The translations under genes were made by a program, and so were the position numbers. Below the pieces are notes generated by a model, which worked only from the letters and a program-made list of their open reading frames with translations, was not told the DNA's origin and did not search any database. Positions 11,378-22,105 of a DNA stretch of 64,000 nt are shown here, in pieces; positions within the stretch are counted from its first letter, which is position 1; every line of letters starts with the position of its first letter. The stretch covers positions 54,870,001 to 54,934,000 of the forward strand of contig CM114272.1 of the NCBI GenBank assembly GCA_050084515.1, written 5' to 3'. The DNA is from Blasia pusilla (Eukaryota; Marchantiophyta; Marchantiopsida; Blasiales).

Positions 11378-12800
11378 AGGCTGGGATGGCTGCTCAGATA
11401 CAGCAGCTACAGGAGCCGATTGCTGTTATGGCATTGAGGTTAGCGGATGTCGGATCCGTGGCATCGACATCATATGGAGCATCCAGAGATATGGAGGATC
11501 TTGGTTGGATGTACGGGGTTGCCCAGATGGAGGCCAATGCAATTGTGACGCGTGGAGTAGTCGCAGAGTTGGATCCACAGCGAGGGGAAGCCAGAAAATA
11601 GACTAGGCTTCCTCATCTTTAACGTTGTCCAAAGCGATGAGGATCCCATCAATGGGTCCTCATCAAATTTTTTGGAGAGTTGGTGATGTTGTTGGTGTGT
11701 AGGCACGGAGGGCGATGGGAGAAGCGAGTGCGACGACTCCTATTGTTGATGCTTAGGAGGGGCATGTGTCGAGCACGTTGTTGGGGGTGACCACTGTTGT
11801 GTACCGCACTCCTTTATTTTCTGCTTCCGATGTTATGACGTTGGGGGGTACGCCTGTCGAGGCTTTTTGGCTGGCTGCTTCACTATGTGAGCGCGGAGTT
11901 GGAGTTCTTGCATCACGTTCAGAGGTGATTGCAGAGGAGGTGATGGACCTGCGCTTGGAGTAGATGCTCGGGCCGTCCACGTCTGATTCATGGCAAGCTG
12001 CGGTTGCCAGGATAGCGGAGATGCCCGCTAGAACCGTGATAGAGCGTGCCATGGCTTCTCCTGGTGTTGTATTTCTGGATAACCGAGGAGAGGTCTTCTA
12101 GTTGGTGAGTCTCGGAGGTAGAGCTTTTAGTCCACAACGCGTCTTGTTGGATTCAGGAACGCAACCCCTGATGTTGGGGAAAGCGTCACTCAGAGGATTG
12201 GGCTTGACGAGAGTCGATGTGGAGCGTTGTCCATTCCAGATACAGACATCCTTGGATGGAGCGAGTACCACATAGTATATCACCCGACAGGAGGTCGTGG
12301 TGAGGATTCGCCTGGGACATCCTACAGATGAGTCTGTGATGCGAGCCAAGGCGATAGTGACTGATGCAGAGTCCTACAATGTCTTGGTTGGTGGAGCAAT
12401 GTTATACCCGATGGGATTTTCCTTGGATTAGTGGGAGGAGTCAGCTTCCCACAGACCAGGATGGTAGTCAGGTGATGGGTGCCTTAGCTAATACCCGTTC
12501 GATTCACAGGAGCAGTGATCGAGCGACGGCCAGAAGAGGTGGCGACCTTATCAGCATTTAGCAGTTCCATCACTTGGCCTAGTGATTTGATTGAAGGACA
12601 TGTCCATGCAGAGGCTACTCCCGTTCGTAACATTTCTATGGAGAGGAGTGTTATGGTAGCCGCATCATTCCGTGGAGGAGAGGTGCCGCTGTGGGGCTCG
12701 ACCGAGGAGCTTCGACGATTGGCAAATGAGCACGTGCAAAGTGCGTGGAGCAAGGCGTTTGCACCGGAGCATGATGGGTCTGAGGAACCCAAGGTAGCAG
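11378..12800 (+). pseudogene. pro: MT-gypsy copy 1 protease region, with stops
   Basis: After a coiled-coil-like stretch (IQQLQEPIAVMALRL near 11390) comes a low-similarity linker, then a retropepsin-like aspartic protease. Its catalytic triplet DSG is at 12150-12158 within LLDSGTQPLMLGKA. The C-terminal signature DVLVGGA.LYPMGF (12370-12430) resembles the usual retropepsin ending in which LG/VG precedes a hydrophobic strand. The enzyme would cleave the Gag-Pol polyprotein. Several in-frame TAGs occur where other copies read CAG (for example near 11598, 11704, 11752, 12099 and 12464), and one where others read TGG (near 12274). The reading frame is otherwise followable, so decay is by point mutation more than by rearrangement. 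Confidence 0.75.
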
Positions 12801-13936
12801 GGAGTGCTACGATGACACCCTTGGATATCACACCCATTGTGTGGCGTATTCTGGAGGAGGGTATTCTGTGTTGGATCTCTTTGGAGGGATTAGCACCGGG
12901 TTAGCTGTTGTTTTGCAAGCGGGAGTGCGAGTGCAACAGTACCTCTATGTGGAGAGTGATGATGTTGCAAGGCGTGTCTTACTACTACATGTGGCGTAGT
13001 TACGCCTACATTTTCCCAACTTGTTGTCTGCATCCACGGTACAAGGGTACCAGAGTTCCCTACCAAGGGATATTTCGTTGTTGGGGGCGCAGGACTTGGA
13101 GCGGATAGGGACCATTGATTTGGTCATTGCAGGTTGGCCATGTCAGGGTCAATCAAGTGCTGGACGAGATATTGGGTTGGCTGACACTCGATCCAGGTTA
13201 TTTTGGGAGATGTTGAGGATCTTGAGATATTTGCAAGAGCATCAGTCCCATTCTCTGGCTTATATTATGGAGAATGTACGGATCTTGGGTGATTCGAGGT
13301 CACGGGTGGTGACGAGTGCACATCAAGTGCTTGTATGGATTGGCAGAGCATTAGTTTTGGATGCGGCGAGTGTGGGTTCTCGAGCACATCGCCAGTGTCT
13401 ATGGTGGACCAACATGGTACCACATAAGGTGTTGCGGAGGGCGTATGCAAGAGTGGAGCGTCCCTCCCACTTGTTATATAGTGGATTCCATTCTGGATCT
13501 GGGTCGTCAATCATAGGCAGTGAGGCATGATGATCGATTGCCGTTGACTATGGTCAATAGGGTAGGCCGTCCGCGGGGAACCTTTCCCACGTTTGTGAGT
13601 TTTTGCGCTTCCTATGCATACAAGGAGGCCGGTCTTGGCTTGGTTTTGGATGACCAGGTTCAGAGGTTGGTGGAGCCCAATGCCGACGAGAGAGAGCGGG
13701 CGATGGGATTTCCCATAGGAGTGACGGTAGTACCATCAATGTCAGAGGCATCACAACGCCATGTCTCGGGTCAGGCAATGGACCTGAACTGCTTGACATG
13801 GATCTTCAGCTTGGGAGTGGCTGAGCATTGTCGGATTAGATCGCGACAGATCACAGCGATTGCGTTGGTGAGCCCCATGCCTACCGAGATGGTGGAGGCA
13901 GTGGTTGGGGGCGAGACTTGAGGAGATCAACACATC
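12801..13936 (+). pseudogene. MT-gypsy copy 1: DNMT3-like C5-cytosine methyltransferase domain
   Basis: Motif order I-IV-VI-VIII-X is linear, as in DNMT3, not permuted as in DRM. Motif I DLFGGISTG starts at 12874 in a stretch VLDLFGG..GLAVVL.AGV; it is shifted from the preceding frame by a 1-base deletion in GTATTC(GG)GTG. Motif IV is LVIAGWPCQGQSS, with the catalytic Cys codon at 13141-13143. Motif VI is MENVRI near 13270. Motif VIII is SVGSRAHRQCLWWTN near 13370-13410, comparable to SAAHRARYFWGN of DNMT3. The C-terminal part has ERERAMGFP and RHVSGQAMD (13690-13800), like the motif IX-X region. The enzyme would methylate cytosine in DNA. It directly follows the protease with no gene boundary, so it was probably part of Pol. 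The frame also breaks near 13520. The domain ends near 13921, and the copy is cut at 13936 by an LTR fragment, so RT and integrase are absent. Confidence 0.85.
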
Positions 13937-14349
13937 TCACAAGTGATCCACAAGAGTACAAAATAGAGCTAATCTTATCTTGTGTCACATGGCTTTCTCT
14001 CAAGGCTTAGCCAATCACATTTTGACACAAGTAGATTTCTTCTTATCTCGTCCAAAATATCTTCTTTTACCCACTTGATATTTTCTAAATTACCCCAACT
14101 AACCTAGCCACCAAACAAGCCTATTTTTGCTTTTCATTAAAGCACCAACCTTACTACTTTACTTTTATAAAGTCATCTTTTATTTATTATTTCTTTTCCT
14201 AAAGTTGGGCCCGCATAAAAGAGGCACCATAAAGAGGTTTAAACATGGGAATTTCCTTTTCCTAAGCTAATTTACTTCAGACTAATAAAACTCTATCTAA
14301 CACTTAACGAGGAAGGATTTTACACATTGGCTGATTTTACTATACGACA
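13937..14349 (+). mobile_element. Truncated 3' end of the second-family LTR
   Basis: Closely matches 9390-9797 of the solo LTR, for example CAAGTGATCCACAAGAGTAC, AAGTTGGGCCCGCATAAAAG and the terminal CGACA. The 5' part is missing; the sequence begins right after GATCAACACAT of the methyltransferase copy. Its right flank ACGCTCTATCGC belongs to a minus-strand protease region. The block therefore sits exactly at the junction of two oppositely oriented MT-gypsy copies. Confidence 0.8.
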
Positions 14350-16490
14350 ACGCTCTATCGCAGCTCTAGCGGGCATCTTCGCCATTCTAGCATCCGCAGC
14401 CTACCATTAATCTGACGTGGACGGCCCGAGCATCCGCTTCAAGGGCAGGTCTATTGCCTCCTCTGCAATCATCTCTGAATGTGATGCAGGAACTCCAACC
14501 CTAAGCTCACATAGCGTAGCGGCCAACCGAAATGCCTCGACGGGCGTACCCCCCAACGTCATAACATCGGAAGTAGAAAATAAAGGAGCGCGGTACACAA
14601 TGGTGGCCGCCCCCAACAACGTGCTCGACACATGCCCCTCCTGAGCATCAACAATAGGAGTCGTCGCACTCGGTTCTCCCATCACCCTCCGTGCCTGCAC
14701 CCAAAAACATCACCAACTCTCTAGGAACTCTGATCAAGACCCATCAATGCGGTCCTCATCGCCTCAGACAACGTGAAAGATTGAGGAAGCCTAGTCAGTT
14801 TCCTGGCTTTCCCTCATTGTAGATCCAACTCTGCGGCTACTCCATGCGTCACAATTGCGGCGGCCTCCATCTGGGCAACTCCGCACATCCAACCAGGATC
14901 CTCCATATCTCTGACTGCTCCATATGATGTTGATGCCATGGATCCGGCATCAGGTAATCTCAATGCCATAGCGGCAATCTGCTCCTGTAGCTGCTGTAAC
15001 TGAGCAGCCATCTTAGCCTCACGCTCGGCATCTCCCTCAACGCGTCTAGGTGGTAGGACTCTATCTCCTCCACGGGCAGCTCCACCACCCTGTTGGGAAA
15101 CTCCAGCTCCTCGTCCCCCAATGGGAGCACCTGATGCACGATCTTTAGGCCCACCTGGACCGACTACTCGCTCTGGTGCCCTCTCTGGCCCTCGGTCTAG
15201 ATGTAACTCAGGAGGTAATCGAAACATCTAGCGCATATATGACCATACCTCTGACAATAGTCACACTGATAACCTCCTGGTGCAGCACCATCTCCTCCTC
15301 CTTGCTGAGGCACACGTCCATGATCCTGACGAGTGCAATCGCACTGATGATGGGCTCCACCACATGACCAACAAGTAATAGTAGGCGGCTACTGCTGAGT
15401 CGCATATGAAGGCGTAGGTCTTTGTGGCATGGCCTCCCGGTATCCTCCCTGAGCTTGTGGTGCCACAATTGACCTATCTCGGAGTCCACGTTGTTGCACA
15501 GGTAGTGCAGACAATCGTGACTACTCTCGCCCAGAACCCATGGTGGCTACGCTCTCCTCCGCCATGTGATGCTCAATATTATCGGTGGTCCTAAAAACAT
15601 CTCTCAATGTAGGGGAGGTGTTAATAAGAAGCACCCCCTCCCGCACCCGTGTCCGCGGGGCCGGTCCAGCATCACGTACCATGATTGGATAGACTGAGTC
15701 TCTGTCACCCCCTGAGTGACGTTCATCAACCGGCGCAAGCCAGTGTAAGCCTCACGCAAACTCTCACCCGGGTGCCTCTGGAAGTCGTGGATGCTCCGCA
15801 ACTTCTCCGTCCGCACCCCTTGATAGCTCGCCCTCAACTCAACAAAGAACTCAACCACATGGTTGAACCTGGGACGAACCCGACTAGACGGTGCAACTGC
15901 TCATGTGCGAGTGACCCCTCCTAAAATATCACTAGTGGAAGAGGAAGTAGCCTCTCCTGACTCCTCCTCCTCATCTAGGAACGGCTCCGTCCATGACACA
16001 TAATGTGGGTCATAGTAGAGCCTCCACGCCTCGATCTCACGTGTATATCTCTGAGAGAACTCATGGTAATCGTCCATGGGCGCCCCCTCTAAATGTTGGA
16101 ATATACCATTCCATTCTATAAACGAGTTGAACTCTCTAGAGTTCCTGGCCCGCTGGGAGTCGCACCAACTCCTCAAATCTGCTATGAAATTGTGCAACTC
16201 AATCGTGCCTACTTCACTTGAAAACCTACGCGGTCCTCTACCCCGATCGTCCATCTTGTACGCCCAACTGGTAGGACCACTCACAATTTGTGGCGATGTG
16301 CTCACAAACTCCTTTACACGCTCCCCCTTGTCTGAAGACAACATAGAAGGAGATCGAGGTGGTCTCTCACGTGGAGACCCTCAAAACCTCGCACCACTCC
16401 GGGTGAACCCTCCAGAGCTACTCTCAGGTCCACTACCTTGCCTCTCAAAATCCTGAAAGGATGCCGTGATGGCCCTCGTGCCCCTCTCAC
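14350..16490 (-). pseudogene. gag: MT-gypsy copy 2: partial protease leader and gag
   Basis: Minus-strand remains in the order gag then the region before the protease. Gag core at 16344-15901 has GPTSWAYKMDDRGRGPRRFS, FRSWCDSQ-like LRSWCDSQ, IFQHLEGAPMDDYHEF and EAWRLYYDPHYV. The second part is 15858-15604 (SLREAYTGLRRLMNVTQGVTE). Zinc-knuckle DNA lies near 15240-15370, and the Q-rich coiled stretch LQQLQEQIAAMALRL at 15000-14940. The last readable part, TPVEAFRLAATLCE, is at 14570-14500; the copy then ends at 14350, before the DSG triplet, where the LTR fragment abuts. Multiple frameshifts are present. Confidence 0.8.
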
Positions 16491-18020
16491 ACGATCACTC
16501 TCAACCTCGCGAGTAATCCCTCAATCACTCATCCTAAACATGTGGCACTCGATCTACACTCTCCCTTCCCTGAGACGTGTAACATGTGGCAACAAGCGGC
16601 ATGGTGCGGAAAATCGACCAGACTATCATCTCATCGACAACCTACCCTCAACTCCGGACATCCTACACAGGTCTATGTCCCCTAAACCACATACATAAAT
16701 GATGCTCTCAGCATCCACACACCCAATATCCCCAAATAAACTACCCAAATCCCTGAATCCCTCACACGTGCAGGGTAAAGGACTAGAATGGGTAACCTGA
16801 ACACATGCCGAAGTCGCTCCTCAGCAATTTCAAATCTCAACCCCAACTCGGTCGTGGAGACAACTCCTCTAATCAGCAAGTCATACTCCTCCCGTGCTGA
16901 CGCTACTTAAAACTCCTTTATGGACAGTGCGATTCTAGCGGAAAGGTGCGGCGTTGCAGACGGCACGGAATGGCTATGAATGGCACGGGCCTCGATGGTG
17001 GGATGCGGCACTCGGCAGCATACCCTCCTCAATCAACAATAAACCCACACTATGCTCCAAAATGACGATGCGGCTCCACAATCGAGACGGTGCGGTACGG
17101 CCATAAGCGGCACGGCGCGGCAATCAGCGGCGCGTTGCGGCTACGGGCGTCACGGCACGGTACCCGATTGTCATCGAGCGGCTACCAGTCACAACATAGC
17201 AGCATGAAATCAAAACTCAAACACCATAACCAGAGGTCATCTACCATCACTAGTTGATGACGAAACTTTAATGATGGTGGCGGCCAAACCAAAGTACGTG
17301 GTGGCCGACAAGTCATAGAATCAACGGTGGTCGTGGAAGACCCTCCACTTTGTAATGGCGGCAATGGCAATCAAAGGGTGGACAATAGCCGAATGCAGCT
17401 CGGAGCAACGCTGGGCAACGGCAACGGCCGACGATAGCCGATGGACGGTGGACCGTTGATGATGACGGTTGACCATTGATGGTGACGGTTTACTCGTGAT
17501 GGTTGACCGTCAACGGTGGACCGTTGACGGTGACTATGACGGCGACAGTTGCCGCCGGCGTGGCGGCTAGTTTAGGGTTTGAACAATTTAACCCTAAAAC
17601 TCACCTAGCAATGGCAATTTTTCAAGATTGACCATAAATTTTTACTCGCACTCCAAATTGTGCATCATTTGTTGCACAACGTGCACAACTTCATGATCTA
17701 CAATTGTGTCAAAAAATATTTGGAATTGGATATTCGAGTAAAAACTGGCGGGGATTGTTATAAAGCCCAATATCTCTTTCTCCTACACAAAATTTGACAG
17801 CGCTTCCGCGCTGATTTCTCCCAACCAAAATGTAAAACCTGTAAAAATACAAATCAGCAAGCTACATGGTGCTCTCGAGAGCATTGGCATGTGGCAACCC
17901 GCCCCCATAATCAATCCCTATTAGAAATTGGGCAGCGCTTCCGCGCGCCACTCTTCCACACAAAAAATTGGCAAATGCAAAGAACAATCAAAGTAGCCCT
18001 TGCTCCTGTGAGCACTCCCA
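16491..18020 (-). mobile_element. MT-gypsy copy 2: leader and 3' part of LTR
   Basis: Minus-orientation leader and LTR body matching 23250-24670 and 54960-56440: CACACGTGCAGGGTAAAG, the CCGTTGACGG-like minisatellite (17440-17540), the telobox hairpin (about 17570-17600) and the block ending GAGCACTCCCA at 18020. The LTR is broken here by the Mutator-like element; its remaining 5' part is at 37224-37844, where ACTCCCATGAGCCGCTGAAC continues without loss. Confidence 0.85.
18013..18020 (+). repeat. Target site duplication, left copy
   Basis: CACTCCCA here is repeated at 37224-37231, flanking the Mutator-like element. A ninth base differs (G on the left, T on the right), which fits the 8-10 bp duplications of the Mutator superfamily. 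In the uninterrupted LTR copies the sequence is present once (for example near 24670 and 25925). Confidence 0.8.
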
Positions 18021-18046
18021 GGGGGCTGGTATTCTGGCCGGAGAGA

Positions 18047-18082
18047 GTAAGAGAGGAGAGGAAGAGAGGAAGAGAGGAGAGT
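18047..18082 (+). repeat. Terminal inverted repeat, left
   Basis: GTAAGAGAGGAGAGG then AAGAGAGGAAGAGAGGAGAG is the inverted counterpart of 37184-37213, with one 2-base difference. The outermost bases (GGGGGCTGGT against GAGGTGCGGT) are only partly alike. The GA-rich composition lowers the weight of the match, but its position at both ends, inside matching target duplications, supports it. Confidence 0.65.
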
Positions 18083-18986
18083 CTCTCTTAAAAAAAAAGG
18101 GCCAAATCCGCCTCCTCTCTTCAAAACTTTTTGACATATTTGAAATTTTCGTTTGCTTTCAAATTCAGGAAATCTTTAGAAGAGAGTAGGTCTTGGTCCA
18201 CATTTGGCCTAAAAAACCTCCTCTTTCTGGGGCGAGAAAAAGGAGACATCATAAGACCACCTAAACATTTTTCCATCATTGTCCATGTGAGCCTAAGTTT
18301 CTTAACATTCCTGTCTCGGTCAACAAAAGCAGTGCCCTTGGTATTTTTGTTGGAGGACCACCCGGATGGGTACCTCTCTTTTTGCAGGGATTGTTTCCTG
18401 CATCATGGCCTCCCCTAAATTGCCCCATAACCAACTTTCTGTCGGTTATGAATGGTGTCTGCTCAAGACCAACTTTCTGAAATGTGAAAAAATCAGATCT
18501 TAAGGCTCAAAAACCGAGAAGCTGCACCCCTCCCAACCCGTAAGAAAGCTCACCATAAGAAACGAAAGATTTTTAGAAGTGATTTTCTTCCACCCTGCAC
18601 CCATGAAGATCTAACGGGTTGGGAATCCGACAGGTAGTAGGAATCTTGCACATCTTAGACAAGAAAAGAAGCCTACAACTGGTTGGACAAATGAAGGGGA
18701 ACGAGCCAAAAGTCAAGAAGCCCGCCACAATGCGTCAGAAGTTGGTCTTACCGGGATAGAGTCCGATCACTCAAGCAGTCAACCTGTCGGAATCCGAGAG
18801 GTTGCCTGGAAATGGTTAAAAAGTTGCAGGGGGCAAAAAGCAAAAAGTCGGAATCATACGGGTTGCAGAATTGTAATTGTGAGTAGCTAAAAGAACACAA
18901 TCGGGTTGAGATTTTTTCAACATTATGGGTTGAAAAAATCTCGTCCTTTATTACCTCCGAAGGAACCTCGGAAATGTACATTTCAC

Positions 18987-19312
18987 CTAGTCTATGATTT
19001 CTTCAGCCTCGTCATCTACAAATTTACTCCTAACTCTCCTCGGTGACAGTACCAAAGGAATGTCCTGGGAGTTAAGTGGCTCCTCTGGCCGATTGTAGAC
19101 AGGGATCAAAAATTTTGGCGAATTCGAGAGCCTTGGCCCCCCCCTAGGTACACCATAACGGTCCCATGTAACCTGTCTCGAGTCCCACCGCCTTCCTCGG
19201 CAGTATACCTTGTACGCTCTGCAATGTGACACCCATCCAGTATCAATATCTGCTCCGTCCCCGGTAATACCACTATGGCAACCGCAGAGGTAGAAGGAAT
19301 CCAACACGTCTG
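18987..19312 (-). pseudogene. Accessory gene of the Mutator-like element, last exon
   Basis: A run of pyrimidines ending TTCTCTCAG just above 19312 is a good acceptor. The exon reads VLDSFYLCGCHSGITG, then SHCRAYKVYCRGRRWDSRQ, and closes with an acidic tail VDDEAEEIID and a stop at 18987. I do not recognise a family. It lies downstream of the methyltransferase-like exons in the same orientation, so I read it as the C-terminal exon of that gene. The spacing (about 0.5 kb from the previous coding piece) fits an intron. Cysteine and arginine content could suggest nucleic-acid contact, but no zinc motif is clear. Confidence 0.45.
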
Positions 19313-19859
19313 AGAGAAGAAAAGAAGCCTACGCCTGCCTTTACGAGTTGAGGGGAAGGTGCCAAGGGAAGAAGCCGCCGATCGCTCGATCCGAAAGGGT
19401 CCGATCAGGCAACCTGTCGGAATCAGACAAGTTGCCTGGAGGTGGTAAAAAGGGTCCAGTGGTCAAAAAGCGAAAAGGAGAAATCCGACGGGTTGCAGTG
19501 GTCATAAAGTGAAAATTGCAAGCAGGAGAAATCCGACGGGTTGCAAAGTAGAAGACCGTGGAGTACATAGACGATCACATTCGAAAAGACAAAATGATCA
19601 ACAAACATTTACAAGCACCACCATCGATTGAAAAAATCTTCCGCTTTATATCATCCAAAAAAAGCTCGGAACTGTACATTTGATCTATTCTATGAAATCT
19701 TTTGCCAAATTATCAAAAAACTCCCTACTCCAAACGTTGCAGTCAAGCTAGGTCGTTGAGTTCTTTGAACTCACTCGTCATCGTCCGAGAGCTCTTGCAA
19801 AATCACTTTCGGCCTTGCCCTCCCGATTTTGGGAATCGTTGGAAGTGACGATGGAGTCA

Positions 19860-20129
19860 CTACCAAGGGTGGCTCGAACCGAGCTCTCGGCCGGTGGAGA
19901 GTTGTACGCCCCAACGAGCCTTTCGATTCGCGCTTTGCCTCCTTGCAAAGGTCAAGCGATTCTGCCTTCCCTCGAGGCAGAGAATGTTCCTGCCACTCTG
20001 CCAGGCGCCTCTGATACTCGCCCCTAAAAGGCCCACTAAGTCGAACACCAAGTCACCCGGCCTTGAGCAGAGCTCGATGAGCGTTTGCATCAGGGCTGGC
20101 GACTTTTCCCTTCCTCCCTAAGGGGGTAC
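19860..20129 (-). pseudogene. Accessory gene: motif I / C-terminal part of an amino-methyltransferase-like domain
   Basis: The frame reads GREKSPALMQTLIELC, then SRPGDLVFDLVGLLGAS, then GRNILCLEGR. This is the layout of the C-terminal half of beta-class N4-cytosine/N6-adenine DNA methyltransferases, whose usual pattern is a KP..L...LI...PGD.VLD.F.GSGT and a later R.. IG.E. The glycine motif is weakened (VGLLGAS in place of FAGSGT). The catalytic-motif half is in the exon at 20816-21337, as expected for that class, where motif IV precedes motif I. A TAG lies upstream in frame (PP*GG) and a frame change near 20110, so this is decayed or a missed intron. A natural donor of the methyl group would be S-adenosylmethionine; activity is doubtful. 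Confidence 0.6.
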
Positions 20130-20347
20130 TTGTCTTGCATGTAAATCCCGGGGAATTGTACAAACTATCTAATTTGTACCCATATCGAGCATGGATCCAC
20201 AGGATCCTCGGATCTTGAACACCGGAAATTGTGCTCAGGCCGAACGGCGAGAGACGAGGAGTGGTCCATCTCAGTAAATCAAAGACGAAACAATGTCAGA
20301 AACTAAAGAAGTCGCCTTGAGAAGATTTTCAATAACTGACTTTGGAT

Positions 20348-20728
20348 CAACCTGTCGGAGTCCGACGGGTTGTTTTGTCCCGGACCAACCCGTCGGAACC
20401 CGACGGGTTGCAGTTGCTTTTGGGTTTTCCCAGTTGATTTTGGTTTTCGGATGCAACCCGTCGGAAGGCGACGGGTTGTTCGCCTAGACCAGCCCATGCT
20501 CGCTCGAGCAACCCGTCGATAGCACCCGTCGATAGCAACCCGCCGCTATTAGACGGGTTGCATCCAAAAACCAAAATCAACTGCAACCCGTCGGGTTCCG
20601 ACGGGTTGCAGGTACACCGGTTTTCCCTGTGTATGTGGGAAAGATGCAACCCGTCGGAAACCGACGGGTTGCTCTCAACCGAGCATGGGCTGCTCTAAGC
20701 CAACAACCCGTCGCCTTCTGACGGGTTG
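20348..20728. repeat. Palindromic repeat array 1 (seven units, 10-5-10)
   Basis: Units of CAACCCGTCG, five variable bases, CGACGGGTTG. Middle parts read GAGTC, GAACC, GAAGG, GGTTC and GAAAC among others, while the arms stay constant. One unit carries a longer, rearranged core. The array is itself built as nested inverted repeats: CAGTTGATTTTGGTTTT at 20431 faces AAAACCAAAATCAACTG at 20567, and AGCCCATGCTCG at 20491 faces CGAGCATGGGCT at 20680. It lies in a predicted intron of the accessory gene (donor GTAAGG at 20815). Confidence 0.9.
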
Positions 20729-20815
20729 CTCACGGACAACAAAAACCCAGATTGACTCTCATTCTACACATCATTATAAGATAATTGAAATTATTGTACA
20801 GGAATTGAGCCTTAC

Positions 20816-21337
20816 TCGAATCTGACTCGTCGCGGATTGGAGTGGGTACTCGTTTTTTATGATCCACAATTGTGCCGTCCTCCACTTTAGCGACCTCTTG
20901 ACGCACTAGAGGTTGAAGAGCTCGTCCTCGCTCCCTCCAGTCAACACCAAGAAGCAGCCCCTGTCACTCAGATAGGCGTCTGCAAAGGAGAACAAAAGTG
21001 CAATCTGGTCATAAGTGAACGGCAGATTCCACTCAGGTACCTCGTCCGCCGGATTTTCGCCCCAAAGTCGCAACCCCGAGGGCAGATCGGCGATCAAGAG
21101 ATCCACCGCAACCTCTTCCACCACTCCATTCACCGTCCAGGCAGCGTGCCCGTTTTGTTGGAGCTTCCGTCCCAGCGTTGTCAATTTTTCGATGGCAGTT
21201 GTCGACGCTTGAGAACTGAAGCTATTCAGCTCATCCAATAAAGAGGTGAACTGAAGGAGGACGCTTGTCCGGGTCGTTGTTTGTCTGTGTCTTCCCAAGG
21301 ATGATGGGCGGTATTCTCCTTGGGACAACCCGGGCAC
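20816..21337 (-). pseudogene. Accessory gene: catalytic-motif exon of an amino-methyltransferase-like domain
   Basis: After a helical N-terminal part (TSLLDELNSFSSQAST) comes VDLLIADLPSGLRLWGEN, then WNLPFTYDQIALLFSFADAY and LSDRGCFLVLTGG. This matches the motif IV region of N4/N6 amino-methyltransferases (YDLI.ADPPYG..., then W, then a helix and LK.GG.lvl), but DPPYG is DLPSG, so the aromatic catalytic residue is lost. The frame shows a TAG after DELFNL; if that codon was CAG the exon runs on to QIR and a GTAAGG donor at 20815. The product could be a non-catalytic DNA-binding derivative. An alternative is an rRNA/protein methyltransferase-like fold; the joint presence of the C-terminal PGD/VFD half makes the DNA-type class more likely. 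Confidence 0.6.
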
Positions 21338-21477
21338 CTCTCGCTTCCGCTTCTCCCTAGTCTGGGGACGGCTTGTCGGGGTTTCTATGACCTCGGATTC
21401 TGGTGGCGTTTTCTTTGCCGAGGACCTGGTCCGACCCTCTCTCCCTGCTCGTCCGGACGATTCCGCCTCTGGCCTCT

Positions 21478-22105
21478 CATCTTCAGGCTCTCTTTGGGAA
21501 GTCTCGGCCTCTGAATTTTTCCCTCCCCTCGCCTTGCCTTTGAGACCATTTGTGGATTTGTCTTTGGCTATCCGGACCTTGAAGCCAACTCGGTATCTCG
21601 TGGGCCCGCTTCTTCTGCATCTCCTCCAAAGAAGTCTTCAGTGGGACGAAATTGGGGATGTCGTCTTGTCCCGAGGCCCTTTGCATCATGAAGCACTTGT
21701 AAGTCCTTATCCGTGATGTCTTGTGGTCGTTGAAGTCAGGCAAATGGGGCAATTCTCCACCTCCCAATCGGACATGTGCTGCCCCATCTCCACGACGTAC
21801 ATGGAGAATGTCTCTGCATCTTGCGGCGAAGCCCACAATTTCAAGGCTACCGGTAATTTTCCCCACGTACCTGCGTTCTTACACTGGACGAGGTACCTGA
21901 ATACCATCCGTTGGGCAGCTTTATGTCAAACAGTATCGGCCGTCTGCTCCTGTAGATCTCGCTTCTTCTTCGCTTGATCCCATTTGTTACCCTCTACTTC
22001 TTTGTCAAGCTCTGCCTGAGGGAGGACGCAAACCTTGAACATGGTCTTGAATCCAGGGTTCTTGGTTGGCTTGTCCCGGATGTCGTTGAGCCAAACCTCG
22101 CAATC
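21478..22105 (-). pseudogene. Accessory gene: middle exons, family unknown
   Basis: Minus-strand frames read DCEVWLNDIRDKPTKNPGF, FKVCVLPQAELDKEVEGN and KWDQAKKKRDLQEQTADTV. Next, in another frame, come RMVFRYLVQCKNAGTWGKL, ALKLWASPQDAETFSMYV and WEVENCPICL, and lastly IRTYKCFMMQRASGQDDI with a charged tail. I recognise no domain. CPICL is a cysteine pair that might belong to a zinc site. Gaps between frames may be short introns or frameshifts. The stretch is cut at 22105 by the MT-gypsy gag fragment; the gene seems to resume at about 28926. Confidence 0.4.

Noticed and set aside
20348-20728. CRISPR array
   Set aside because: The repeat is palindromic with irregular spacing, spacers are themselves inverted repeats, the DNA is eukaryotic and no cas gene exists.
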